A stretch of 64,000 nucleotides of DNA, taken from NCBI GenBank assembly GCA_009746045.1, contig RPFO01000497.1, positions 233,501-297,500 of the forward strand. Direction: 5' to 3'. The translations under genes were made by a program, and so were the position numbers. The notes beneath the pieces are model-generated. The model was not told where the DNA came from, searched no databases, and saw only the letters and a list, made by a program, of their open reading frames with translations. This document shows positions 47,001-58,100 of this stretch, piece after piece. Positions within the stretch are counted from its first letter, which is position 1, and every line of letters starts with the position of its first letter. The stretch comes from Mesostigma viride (Eukaryota; Streptophyta; Mesostigmatophyceae; Mesostigmatales; Mesostigmataceae).

Positions 47001-48410
47001 CTAAGCTGGGGCGTCTGGAGTCGCTGGGGCCGCGGGGGTCGCCTGCCAGGGCTTGTGGCCGACGTAGATGGCCGCCCCCTTCCAGTACACCGGCTGCCCC
47101 GCCTTGGTCTGCCGGAGCTGGAGGTAGGTCGGCCATAGCTCCCGTCGCCGTTGTTGCTGCGCCAGGGTCAAGTCGTCATCAAGGGTGAAGAGAGTCTTCT
47201 CGAGCCGCTTGCGGCGTCTGAGAAAAGAAATCTTGTCCGCCGGGGTCTTAAAGGTGAGAAGGAGCGGGGGCGGCCCTGCCTTACCCCGCGCGCGGGGAAG
47301 GCGGTGGGCGGCCAGCTCGATCTCACCAGTAAGGCCCATGCGATCAAGGATTTCTCTCTCAAAAGCACGCGCAAGCTTCTCGGAATTCTCACCTTCCTCC
47401 ATCTTGAGATTCTTGACAATGACGTTGAGGCTGCGCTTGGCGAGCTCGGCCTCCTCGCGGAGGTCAAGCGTCTGCCGTTGAAGCTGGGCTGCGACGGCGG
47501 AGGTGGTGGAGGTGGTGTGTTGCTTAAGCATGTCCGCCCAGGTGGTGATGGGAGGAGCATCGCCGGCCAGGCCAGCCGGGGCTGGCTTGGCGGCAATGTC
47601 CTTCACCGCCTGGGCGGTGAGGCCTGCGGTGTTCTGCAGAACCTCGATAGCAATGGCGTTGTCCTTAAGACGCTGGTCGATGTCGCGGAGCTGGGCGGTG
47701 ATGGAGTCGGTGGAGGCGGAGGGAGGGGGAGGGGTGGAGGCGAGGAGGGCGGCGGTGGCGGTGGGGATGGTGGGGAGCTCAGCAGCCAGCGTGCCGCCAA
47801 GTGCCGCCACATCTGCAGCAATGGGCGTCACGTGCTGTGAGAGGGCGGCGTGGAGGTGGTGGACGAAGGTGGATTCGGTAATGGGGGCGGGGTGCAGAAG
47901 GTCCTCGGCCGAGCGCTTAGTGAGGGTAAAGAGAGCTGCGAGCTGAAGGCGGGGGCGAGACCAGCCGGCCATGTTGGTGTCGGCGCGGTCTGAGACGCGG
48001 TGGGAAAACCGGCCGTCAACTCCGTTGCGAAAAAACTGGGTGTTGTAATTGAGTTGCTGGCACAGGGCCAGCAGTGAGGCGTGTGACCCGTAAAACACGA
48101 GCTCCAGTATCTTGATGGGTGGCATGTCGAAAAAGGCAGGCCTGTTGACGTCGAAGGTGGTAAAGAGCCTGTCGACGTCAAAATCGCGCTCAGACCAGCT
48201 CGGTTCGGCTGGGCGGCTGCGTTTTGGCTCAGGCGAGGCTGAAGGCGAGGCAGGAAGCCCGGGAGGGTGCTGGACGACCACCAGTGCGCGACTAGTGGCA
48301 GCACTGCCTTCCGGCCCTGATGGCGAAGCTGCAGCCGGAGCTGCAGACGTATTTTCATTGCCGAGCGCAGCCGCCAGGCTGCGTTGCGTCGAGGCGCGTT
48401 TATTCGCCAT
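47001..48410 (-). CDS. L1-type ORF1 protein (coiled coil, RRM-like, C-terminal domain)
   Basis: An intact 469-residue ORF encodes a retrotransposon RNA-binding protein. Residues 1-70 are low-complexity. A helical region follows (FDVDRLFTTFDVNRPAFFDM, TESTFVHHLHAALSQHV). A coiled coil covers about 225-330 (AQLQRQTLDLREEAELAKR). The RRM-like core begins LNVIVKNLKMEEGENSEKL, followed by the AHR motif (ELAAHRLP), LLTFKTPADKISFLRRRK, LDDDLTLAQQQRRRELWPTY and VYWKGAAIYVG. This order matches LINE-1 ORF1 proteins, which coat element RNA and act as nucleic-acid chaperones. No endonuclease or reverse transcriptase follows; the 3'UTR tail starts at once, as in the copy at 19976-20950. It is probably mobilised in trans. 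The start is the first ATG; 5' sequence reaches about 48600. Confidence 0.88.
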   Translation of the reverse strand: MANKRASTQRSLAAALGNENTSAAPAAASPSGPEGSAATSRALVVVQHPPGLPASPSASPEPKRSRPAEPSWSERDFDVDRLFTTFDVNRPAFFDMPPIKILELVFYGSHASLLALCQQLNYNTQFFRNGVDGRFSHRVSDRADTNMAGWSRPRLQLAALFTLTKRSAEDLLHPAPITESTFVHHLHAALSQHVTPIAADVAALGGTLAAELPTIPTATAALLASTPPPPSASTDSITAQLRDIDQRLKDNAIAIEVLQNTAGLTAQAVKDIAAKPAPAGLAGDAPPITTWADMLKQHTTSTTSAVAAQLQRQTLDLREEAELAKRSLNVIVKNLKMEEGENSEKLARAFEREILDRMGLTGEIELAAHRLPRARGKAGPPPLLLTFKTPADKISFLRRRKRLEKTLFTLDDDLTLAQQQRRRELWPTYLQLRQTKAGQPVYWKGAAIYVGHKPWQATPAAPATPDAPA

Positions 48411-48604
48411 ATAGTGCGTTATAGCTTTGGAAAATTATATCAGCATGTGCGTCTAAGAAAGACGAAGCGATTGTGATATTCACAGCTGAATTCGGGGCTC
48501 AAACGTGAAAGTTATGAGCTCCGACAGCCATGGCTACCTCGTGGCTCGTGGCTCGTGGCTACGGAGTGGTTGCCTCTATTCCCATATAAAATCGTATATG
48601 GTGA
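48411..48604 (-). mobile_element. 5' region of the ORF1 element
   Basis: The segment upstream of the ORF1 ATG contains GTGGCTCGTGGCTCGTGGCT and abuts the next T2 tail at about 48605. It probably includes the element's 5'UTR; no promoter motif is clear. Confidence 0.4.
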
Positions 48605-48870
48605 GGTTGCCTAGAGGGGGGCATATGGCCTATCATACATCCTAAGCTACTTCCTGCAAGGGTGGGGATGTAAAGGACCCTTGCTCTAGGTGCACCAGGG
48701 CACTTGCAGCCCCATGATCTTCAAGCTATGCCCAGCGAAGGGGGAGCCTGTCATGGGGGGGAAGATCAGCATAGCTATACAAAAAGCTAGGGCATGGCTG
48801 CTCAGCAGGGAGTTACTCCCTGCATGGGCACCAGGCATAATTAAATAAAGCTAGGCATCAGAGAGAGTGG
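48605..48870 (-). mobile_element. Second T2 3'UTR, truncated
   Basis: This is another minus-strand copy of the ORF1-element 3'UTR without coding sequence (CATATGGCC, ACTTCCTGCAAGGGTGGGG, CTCTAGGTGCACCAGGGCAC). Confidence 0.7.
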
Positions 48871-48974
48871 ATGCGGTGCTCAAACTGGGCTGGGACCACT
48901 AGGTCGTCCAGCAACATCTGAACGTAGTTCGTGACAGGTTTCCCTACCCGTTTGGGAATTCTGATCAGACACTC

Positions 48975-49165
48975 CGCAAAGGTGAAAACCATTTGCGGTC
49001 AGTGCCGGGCCGCGGAAAACGCGGAAAAACGCGATCTGCAAATGAATCTGACCGGAATCGCACTGGGGACCTCTCGCACCAATTTTGCTGACTATAGGAC
49101 GGACGTCTCCGGTTACCATGGCATCGCCAACTTACACCTACAGTCATCCGCAAAAGTTTTCCTGT
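48975..49165 (-). mobile_element. tRNA-like SINE, copy B
   Basis: This is about 90% similar by eye to 18285-18480. The B box is changed by one base (AGTGCGATTCCGG, 49052-49064). The 3' flank (CCGCAAATGGTTTTCACC) is the same. Confidence 0.5.
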
Positions 49166-49207
49166 CCGGGGAGTGATGCAAGCCTTTCGGATTTGGTACT
49201 AGATAAA

Positions 49208-49621
49208 TCACTCGAGATCTGTGTGTAGGAGTACTACACACGTGTCTGCACGCGAGACTTGTTCAGTCTCGCACCGTGAGACGGGCTGTTTGGGAATGTC
49301 CTCTGGGCCAGGCCAGGTCAGAATGTGCTGCCCTGGCTGGCCAAGCCGCTGGGGGCCGGCCAGACCGAGGGTGGTGTCGACCTGGCTGGTGCGGGCAAGG
49401 TGTCCTACAAATGCTATCCTACGCTGCCTAATCTCGTCCGAAACACGAGGCATGCCATGATACAAAGACTCTGATGACGGACGCTCGGAAAAACCTACGT
49501 TAATTAAGGACTTTTTAATGAATGGGAGTGCTGAAAGTGTTGCGCACCACGAGCGGCATCGCAGCCTGCACTTGCGGCAAATGCAGAATGTGGGGCAAAC
49601 ACAGCTCATCCATCGCAGCAA
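49208..49621 (-). pseudogene. LINE reverse-transcriptase C-terminal fragment
   Basis: YHGMPRVSDEIRQRRIAFVG and HLARTSQVDTTLGLAG match the (R)RLRFxGHxAR region near the end of LINE ORF2 proteins. GQPGQHILTWPG parallels GQPGRHLLLWQG in the 33050-33985 remnant. The 3' end of the LINE is absent. Confidence 0.7.
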
Positions 49622-49675
49622 TGAATGAAAGGTGAGATCAGTAAATGAGGCGTACGCAGTGCATCTGCATGCCCA

Positions 49676-49841
49676 TTGACACGGTGCCGGATGATACGTG
49701 AGAGAAGGCGTACGCCGGGCTCAGCGCCCCTCTGTTGTGGATGCAAGATTCGGTCAGCACGGTGGATTCTGACCACCATCTCGTGCTCGCACGCATCAGA
49801 TTGCGGTTTCCTGCATGGCGTGAAACCGTCGCGACAATTGA
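49676..49841 (+). pseudogene. LINE endonuclease-domain fragment
   Basis: STVDSDHHLVLARIRLRFPA (49756-49815) carries the SDHHLV motif closing the APE-type endonuclease domain. Upstream similarity continues in another frame (RPSVVDARFGQHGG). It points opposite to the RT fragment at 49208-49621 and is cut at TTAA by the piggyBac-like element. Confidence 0.7.
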
Positions 49842-49845
49842 TTAA

Positions 49846-51583
49846 CCCGTGTTTTTTTTTTTAGAACGCGATATACTGCGTTGTAAGCTATTTATAGAAC
49901 ACGTCATAACATCTAGGGAAATTTTTTTTTCATAGTCATGTGTATACTTTCCTGAAAGCCCATAAATCAAAGGATTTTTTGAGCTACTCAGACCTACAAA
50001 ATGCTAATTCATTAGAGAGATACACTGGTTTGAATACAGGGGGGTCTGACCATGACCGCGATTTGTTGACCCTAGGTCACAAGTCATGTGCTTATTCGCA
50101 AATGGTTCATGAAAAAAATCTGGCTTCTTGCACGAGCTATGGGCAACATATGCAGGCTCTGTGAAACAAAACTCAGGCCCATTGGGCCACTGGAGCTATT
50201 TTTTATTAGCATTACAATTACAACGCAGTACAACGCAGTGGGAAAAATGAGAGCCCTTCACAACATGACACAACGACACGAGCCCCATAAACGGGGATAT
50301 CATGAGCTAGGAGGGTCAACACGTTGAAAATAGGAGTTGTATAAGTTATACAGCATCAAACATGCATCAAACATCATGACTGGATGACCTAATATGACTG
50401 AATCAGGCAGCCATAGCCAAAGCATCATCCACTCTCACAACGTGTTGAGCACATGCCTCGTGGGAAGGGAGGCACTGGGTTTTCATTCCATAACGTGTGC
50501 AATCCTGAAAGAAAGAGGCATGTGTAATGCAAGGCTTGGATAGGTTGAGTGATCCATGAGCTTACATGCAGGCAAAGATGACGCTGGAATGCATGCTAGC
50601 AAATGGTGGCAAGATGCTAACAACACATGATTATACATCATGATTATGGGCACCTAGCTGATCTTCTTGCACAATCAACGCAGTATAAACCATCAATATC
50701 CAATCCTAACGATATATTCACGGCTTGACGACGTATAAAGCACCTAAATACTGCACAACTGCAACCTGCTATGGCTGACATGCAAGCAACGTCGAGTAGG
50801 ATGGCGGTCTTAGAGAGGCTGGGCAGAGGTCGGTAGAAATAAGTGGAAAACTGGCAGAAACTAGGTAGAAACACGATATACTTACGCCTGCAAGCACTAT
50901 TGAGCCGGTGGCAGAGGCCATTTCCAGGAAAATACAGCATACCGTAGCAATAGCCACGGTCACGCCTTCCGCTATTTGCAGGCACCATCATGCCCGGAGC
51001 TACCCAATAAAAGTCTGCACAAATCTCGGTTTAGCCGAGAGTCCGGGCGTTCGGAATGAATAAACATGTGTTGAGAAGTCGAAACACCATGGAAATACCA
51101 AGCATGGTGCCGCAGCAGACCCGAGTCTTGACGTAATAATATGTATGCCGGTTTCCAGGGTTTCCGCATGAAAGTTGGGTGAGAAACTGGAAAAATCTAC
51201 GTTTCCTTTGCCCCAGTACCTCAACAAACTCGTAGAAACCTAATTATCAACCTTTGAACGCATCATCATGGTCGTGCCACCCAACAGCCACTGAAATTCG
51301 CGCGAAAACTGGCGAGATCTACCTGCCGCCATCGCCGTCGTCTTCACCTTCGTCCCGCGAAAATGCCTGATTTCAGTGCTACATATTTGTTTGCAGCTGT
51401 CACAAAAAAAATCCAAAAAATACCAGGATTTTTTCTTGAGTTCTACGGGATGTAAGGAGGCCGTCCACCGAGTTTCAGACCGAAAATCTCGTATCTACTG
51501 TGCCTGCCACGTGTCAGATTACAACGCGATACATCGCGTTCTAACCCTACAACGCGATACATCGCGTTGTAAAAAAACACGGG
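49846..51583. mobile_element. piggyBac-like non-autonomous DNA transposon, copy 2 (1738 bp)
   Basis: It starts CCCGTG and ends CACGGG with flanking TTAA at 49842-49845 and 51584-51587. It follows copy 1 along its whole length with scattered substitutions and small indels, and has the same subterminal AACGCGAT..ATCGCGTT palindromes. Small ORFs (up to 115 codons) differ between copies and look non-coding. Confidence 0.85.
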
Positions 51584-51587
51584 TTAA

Positions 51588-51714
51588 CTGGCGCCTCATG
51601 CAGCCCGATCTCAAGGTGCTCAGGAGGCTGGTACTGAAGGATGCCGACAAGATGTCAGCAGCGGAGCAGGCAGCTATGACGCACCGGGATGAATTCCTGG
51701 GAGCACGATTTTGA
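51588..51714 (+). pseudogene. Short coding remnant of a retroelement
   Basis: Right after the transposon the frame reads WRLMQPDLKVLRRLVLKDAD, KMSAAEQAAMTHRDEFLGAR, F and a stop at about 51712. It is helical and charged. It precedes a hairpin tail, so it is probably the C-terminus of a retroelement ORF; the family is not recognised. Confidence 0.4.
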
Positions 51715-51719
51715 TTAGT

Positions 51720-51810
51720 TATTAATCCATCCATCGGGGATCCATCCATCAGTTATCAATGGATAATGCTCCGTGACTCCCCAACGGGAGCACGAGTTTA
51801 ATTAATTAAA
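51720..51810 (+). mobile_element. Retroposon tail with hairpin
   Basis: CCATCCATCGGGGATCCATCC, ATGCTCCGTGACTCCCCAAC (hairpin 51777-51790) and GTTTAATTAATTAAAATTAA match the tail at 435-544. Confidence 0.65.
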
Positions 51811-52684
51811 ATTAAGCAGTCCGCAGGTAGTCGGTAAGATAGGGCTCGCAACAATTTGAGAATTTGAGAACTGGGGGCAACCTAGTCGGGGTAAAATAAA
51901 GCCAAGTCGGGGCCAAATAATATTTATTATTAAAATTTGGCCAAGTCATTGGCCAAATATGCATATGCATGACAACACGATAAGAACAAGTCCAATGAAT
52001 ACATGTAGTGTCAGCTGACAAGTGCGTGGTGCAGAAACCTATGTCCATCTTATTAATACAATTCATAAGCAACGGGGCTTATATCCTCACTTGAACACTG
52101 TTCTACATCAATGTGAACACCAAGTCTGTCTTAACCTAAGGTTCTGCCAGCGGAGAGGCTCGACACACTTGCTGATCTCAGCATGGCTGCTTGAGTCCAT
52201 TCTAGAAACTCAACATGCCAAGGAGCATTACAGCCTTCTGGTAGACCCTATGCATGGACCACATAAACCGCACCAACGTCACCTGCTGGGAAAATGCGAG
52301 GGGCGCTGGCAAGACACCACATGATGGTGCCTTGTTGCCTGAAACTGATTGGCCAGCCATCAGAAGCAAAAGAAGCAGCTTTGGGAAAGGAATCCCAGTC
52401 ATGCTCACCAAGTCACAGCTAGCAGATTCCTAAGCGGAGAACGGCCGAACCCCCCAGCAAGGCCAGGCAGCGCTGCTTGACTGCTGTGATGACCAAAACC
52501 GACTCCGCGCCGGCCTTGACCAGAGCAGGGTTTGAAGGGGAAAAAAGGGAAGGATCCAGGCGATCGCAGTTCCCAGTACGCCTGGCATAGTAGGGCAGGC
52601 CCGATCGAGTGTTTTACCAAAGCCCGCCATCATGCCAGTGAATGGCCCGCCACAATTGCCTGCTTGCGCACGCGAGCAACCCGC
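51811..52684. other. Unassigned DNA and uL3c 3' flank
   Basis: No gene, RNA or repeat family is recognised. The right part is probably the uL3c 3'UTR. Confidence 0.35.
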
Positions 52685-54386
52685 TCAGATGTTCTTGCCG
52701 ACCACCTTGGAGATGGTGATGCGCAGCAGGTTGCCCGGCTTGCCCGGCACGGTGCCGCGCACCAGCAGGCACTTGTTCTCGGCATCCACACGGATCACCT
52801 CCAGCTTGCGCGACTTGACATACGCGTTGCCCAGCTGGCCGGGCATCTTCTTGCCAGGGTAGGTGCGGCCGGGGATGGTGCCAGGCCCAGTGGTACCCAG
52901 CTCCCTGTGCGACTTGGAACCGTGGGACATGAGGCCGCGGCGGAAGTTGTGGCGCTTGATGCCACCTGGCGGGAGAGGAAGGGGAGAATGTGGGGTGGGG
53001 CAGCAAGAGGGGACGGGTGCAGGTGAGCAAGACAGTCTGCTAGTGGAAGAAACTGGCAGGAAGATCTGAAAGAAGAACACTTATTTGCAGTATAAGAGAA
53101 ACGAAACACATGACAATATAATGCTGGGGGTTGTGCTGGGAATTCTGGCATGACACAGACGGCGACCCATATAGCTTTCGCAGAAAGGATGGTGTTCTGG
53201 TCTGCGCATATTACACGAACATCAAGCGAAACTTCCATCCCCCGATATAACAACATAAGATGGCAGCTCAGCTTCTCCATAGTGCATATTTCCATCCACT
53301 TCAGGATGGAATACGAGGAAACAGGCATCCAAATTTGACATTCTCAACAACCCAGACTCGCCCAGGAACTAATTCCCAACTGAACGTATGCGTGTATTAA
53401 ACCGACACTACGTTTTCCCAAGTAAAACCATACTTAAACAGTGCAACTGGCCTTCATGAAATGTCCACAAACAACAGCACTTTGCCAAATTGCGGTGCTA
53501 AACAACAGCATACGCCAAAAAATACTTACCATTTGATACTCGCTGAAACAAAATCAGGAAAGTTTCACTAAAGAAAAGAAACTTAACGTTAAAACACACA
53601 GCAATGCTATGGCGGGCCATATCGTAAGTGTCCGTAACTAAGAAAAGAGCTTCAATGAATTCAAATTGTTTGCAAGCAAAGGGTCGCATGCAAAACCTCC
53701 CGGATCCGGATAATAGTTACTATTATAACGTCGTGAATCGGCAGCTTTCCGATATTGTACACAACACAGCGGATGTTCGCATCCTCACCTTGGAAACCCT
53801 TCCCGATGGACTTGCCCCTAACGTCAACTAGGTCACCAGCCTTGAACATTTCCTCAAACTTCAGCTCCTGCCCAGCTGAAAAGCCAGACACATCCTTGAC
53901 GCGGAACTCTTGTAGGTAACGGAAGGGAGGTGAGTTAGACTTCTTCAAATGTCCGACCTCTGGCAGAGTAATCTTACGCTCCGCTACCTCCTTGTACCCA
54001 ACCTGAACGGCAGAGTAGCCATCGGTCTCCGGGGTCTTAACCTGGGTGACACGGTTGCCATCGCCGATAGCAATAACAGTTACGGGGATGCAAACACCAT
54101 TGTCGCTAAAAATGCTGGTCATGCCTGCCTTGTTTCCGAAAACGCCAACGGCTGCTTCTAGGGACATGGAGGTAACCAAAGCGGTCGCGGCATCAACGGC
54201 AGCAGGCATGGCCGCCAAACTAAGTGACCGTCTAGAGGAGCTGCTAGGCAGCGCTACGGCGGCTTTCAGGCCATTGAATGAGGCAATTGGCTTCCGCGAG
54301 GCGATAACGGCCTTAGAAGCCGGAGTAGATGCCTGGGAAACGGCGAATGAGGCCACCGAGGCCACGGAAGACACGGCCTGCGCCAT
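52685..54386 (-). CDS. uL3c: Plastid 50S ribosomal protein L3 (uL3c)
   Basis: Two exons, 54386-53789 and 52965-52685, with a phase 1 junction (GFQ|G GIKRHNF), encode 292 residues. The first ~90 residues are Ala/Ser-rich and basic-poor in acids, as expected for a plastid transit peptide. The mature protein starts near GVFGNKAGMTSIFSDNG and matches bacterial L3: IPVTVIAIGDGNRVTQVKT, AVQVGYKE, GKSIGKGFQGGIKRHNF, SHGSKSHRELG, PGRTYPGKKMPGQLGN and LLVRGTVPGKPGN. It binds 23S rRNA near the peptidyl transferase centre in the chloroplast. I used the ATG at 54386 (MAQAVSS) instead of the upstream in-frame one at 54449 because it gives the more typical leader. The bacterial-type sequence excludes cytosolic uL3. 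It is divergent from PPIL2. Confidence 0.93.
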
Positions 54387-55151
54387 TTTCGTTCCCCGGC
54401 TGCTCCCACGAAAGTGATGGATAAGAGGCGGCTTTGCCTCAAATCCCAATGCACGAGAGGCTGCTCGGGGGAAGCCTAACGACGCAGGCTGCGCGGACCC
54501 TTCGCAGTCATCTTAGCTCAGGCGCGGCGCCACCGTGCGAGGCCCTTGGCCAAGCTTGGCCAAGTGGCCAGGCCATCACAGGAGCTTTCAGCCATGTTCA
54601 ACGCGCGTCGCGTCAGGTTTACCGTAGGCATTTGCATCAGCAAAATTTATGAAGTGCAAAAGCTTGCAAAAGCAGCTAATTGCAAACAGAAAAGCCCAAA
54701 CAAACCGTGTCATGCCCGCCCAAGGGACGTACAGACGACAGAAAACATCACTGACCACAGCTCTACAGTATGCCAGAACCAAGGGCAACGGAAAATGGCG
54801 AAGAAAGCTGAAGAACGAGAATTCTGAAGACCCTCGCGCGTAATCACATCGTAATTATAACACATCGCGAGTTCGTGACATAATGACATAACCCAATCAA
54901 CTCCAGGATTTGATAACTTTACAAAAGTGCTTGTTCCATATAACTTCCATACAGCCAATTTGCATGTGGAGCTTTCGCCGAAAGAGTAAACGATGGATAA
55001 CTTGTAGTTTCCTGCATAATTGCTTGCATGTATCGAACATGAAAAGCTGGGCAACCATTAACATTTAGCCTGTAGTATACTGTAAGTTAGCCTGTTGTTT
55101 GCACAGTGAAGATTAACCTGGCCTAAGCCTATTTACGTGCTACCTATACAA
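54387..55151. other. Divergent intergenic region, uL3c / PPIL2
   Basis: It should contain both promoters. No gene, mobile element or array is seen. Confidence 0.4.
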
Positions 55152-58100
55152 ATGGGTAAAGGGCAGCACTCGAAAGACAAGCTGTACTTGACCGCAACGG
55201 AGTGGAAAGATGAGTGGGGTGGAGCTAAGGACAAAGAAAGCCGACAAGTGTTCAGATGCCTGCCCTTTTACTGCTGCGGGTAATTGCCTGTCGTTCGCTC
55301 TTATTGAGATGTTCCAAAAACAGCTATTGTATCTGTACTGCTGGGTTGTCTTACAAGATGTCACCATGTATGGTTGCTTCGCATTGAACATCTGGTTCTG
55401 CTGTTGTTAGTTACATACCACAATTAACACGTTATCACGAGTGCCTATGTCGCCTTTGCGATTTGTTGTCTGGTTGTGCCCCTTTGGCCGTGCTCACAAT
55501 GCCCTGTGCTGACGCTCGCACCTTGTCAGAATTTCATTCGTCCCCTTTGAAGACCCGGTGTGCACCGAGGAAGGAACGATTTTCGACATCATGTACGTCC
55601 CCAACGACGATGTACTTGCGATGGGCACCGCACACAGAGGCAAATTCCTTTCAATCGCACTTCAATTTTTTTCGACGTTGGTCTTTGCAAGCCTGGTGTG
55701 ACAGCTGTGCCTGCACGCATCTTATGTGACGTATTATTAACTGGGTTGCCTCTCCTCTGCGCCCTGCCCCTCCTGCCCGCCGCCAGCAATATCATCCCGT
55801 ACATCCAAAAGTATGGCAAGCATCCCGTTACGGGCGCCCCTCTTAAGGTCAAGGATCTTATCAAGCTCAACTTTTACAAGAACGCCGACGGTGCGTGTGC
55901 CGGCAGCCACTAGGCTATAGAGTGGTAGTTTACAGGTGGTTGACAGTTTTTCTCTTTAGTGCAGCTTGTACTCGACTAGGCGTGGGGAGAGCTGACTGTT
56001 GAGGGCTGCCATTGGCAGAAAGTGGTTGGCTGCAGGCCCAGCCAGGGATCCCCGGGGGCGGCTTCGGGAGACATGCAATCCTGGGAATGACACCTTGTTT
56101 TGTTAACACATCTGATGTAAATACAACTTGCAAAGTAATACATCTTGCAAAAGAAGGGAAGTGGGTCATGCTTGTGGGCTGGGAGCCATCCATTTCGGAA
56201 CGGTGGAATGTCTGCATGTGCGCTTATCCATATCATCAGGTTGGGCAGGGAAAGCGAACTGGCGTTGGGGTGGGATGGGCGATGCTCTGATACTCGGTGC
56301 GAGGCTTTTGAGGATAAAAGCGCGAACTCACGTCGGTTGGAGGCTTGCCGTCTGGGTGGTGAAGTCCCTGTACTACCTAGTCATCCGCTGCCCTGTAACC
56401 CGTTGCATTTGCAGGGCTCATCGCCTGCTTGTGACGCTGAAGTATAATCCGCCCGCTGTATAGCAAAGCTTTCAGAACCCTGCTTCTTGCGGAGCTAATA
56501 CTCGTTTTGGTTTATCGCCGTCGCCGATGGTTTTTTTTACCGCTGTTGGCTTTGACCGCTGGTGATTTTACACCTGTTATTGGCTCCCTTGCCCGGATTG
56601 CTTGCAATTCTCTTATGTGATGATAGTACTACAGTCATTCACGCATTAAGTTTGGTTCGAGGTTTTCGAGGGGTCAACCCAACTTAAGGTGTGAACGGCG
56701 TGAATGGCTCTACTAAATTGTACTTATTTGAACTAAAAATACATAAATATACTATTCTGAACAACTTTGAACTTAGAATGCCGAAATCCTATGCGGCCAA
56801 ACTTAAGGCGTGAACACAACTTAAGCCAACCCAACTTAAGGCGTGAATGACTGAACTTCTCTTATGTTATACTACTACTTCTCTTATGTTATACTACTAC
56901 TTTTCTTATGTTGTACTACTTCTCTTCTGCTATACTACTACCTCTCTTCTGTTATACAACTACTTCTCTTATGTTATACTACTACTTCTCTTCTGTTGTA
57001 CTACTACTTCTCTAATGTTGCGCTGCTCTCACGATACCACTATCAGGATAGCGTTGCTGTGTGGGGCTAACGATTCAGTTGGTCCACGGCCTGGATCGGT
57101 GCCCCCTCCCCTGCATTCCTGCACCCCGAAAACGTGCGTGCCCTTGCGTGCACGCGCCACCTGGCAGGCGAGTACCACTGCCCCGTGCTGAACAAGGTGT
57201 TCACCGAGTTCACACACATCGTGGCGGTGAGGACCACGGGCAACGTCTACTGCTACCAGGTACAGCGTTGCGTGTGCTAGAAATAAGTCTACCTGCAAGT
57301 TATGGCTACTGATAGCAGGTATATGTGCTACATGTGCTCCCAACGGAGGTATGTTCCAAATTAATTTTACTTTTTAATAGCAGGTAGGGTAAAACTGCTG
57401 CCAGGCAAGCATTTCCTGTGACTAGTGCTCTCCATTTAACGTCATGTGTACAAGCACATCTACTAGGTAAGCACCGTAAGTGCAACGCACGTTTAGCTAC
57501 CAGGTACAACTGTTCAGCCGTGTCTATTGCAACCAGGTAACAACCCCTTTTATTTCTCGTTGAATGCTATCAGGTGCGATGGGAAGTCATGTCTACTGCT
57601 ACCAAGTAAGCACCTGTATCAGATGGGAGCAAGACTGCCACGCAGTTATCCTATGTTGTTGATTCCGATGTGTGTGGACAGGTTGCGGGTGCGTCTTGAA
57701 GCAGAAGACGACGGATGGTGCCGTCCTCTGCTGCCCCTGCTCTGGGTCAACAGCAGGCCCTGGAGCATTGTGGTGCCGGGTTTTGTGCGGGCTGTTGGTT
57801 AGGCATCCTTGGAGCCACTTAGCCCTCCGCTCGGTCTTTCACACTTGGGCATCGGGGTTCCGTTTGATTGATGGTTTTTGCCTTCATCCTTTGGTGTGTG
57901 ACGATCGTGCATAAACTTGTAGGAGCACCATAAGTAAAACACCATCAGGTAGTACGTCCTTGTAGAACACATCTTATACTAGGACCCTAGCACTGGCGTG
58001 CTACTGCGTTGTGTCAGCTTCCCTGCTCCATTCCCGGGTCGGGCTCACAGGGCATGTTCAGGATTCCATCACTCTCAGGTCTTCCATCGCCCCGATGTGG

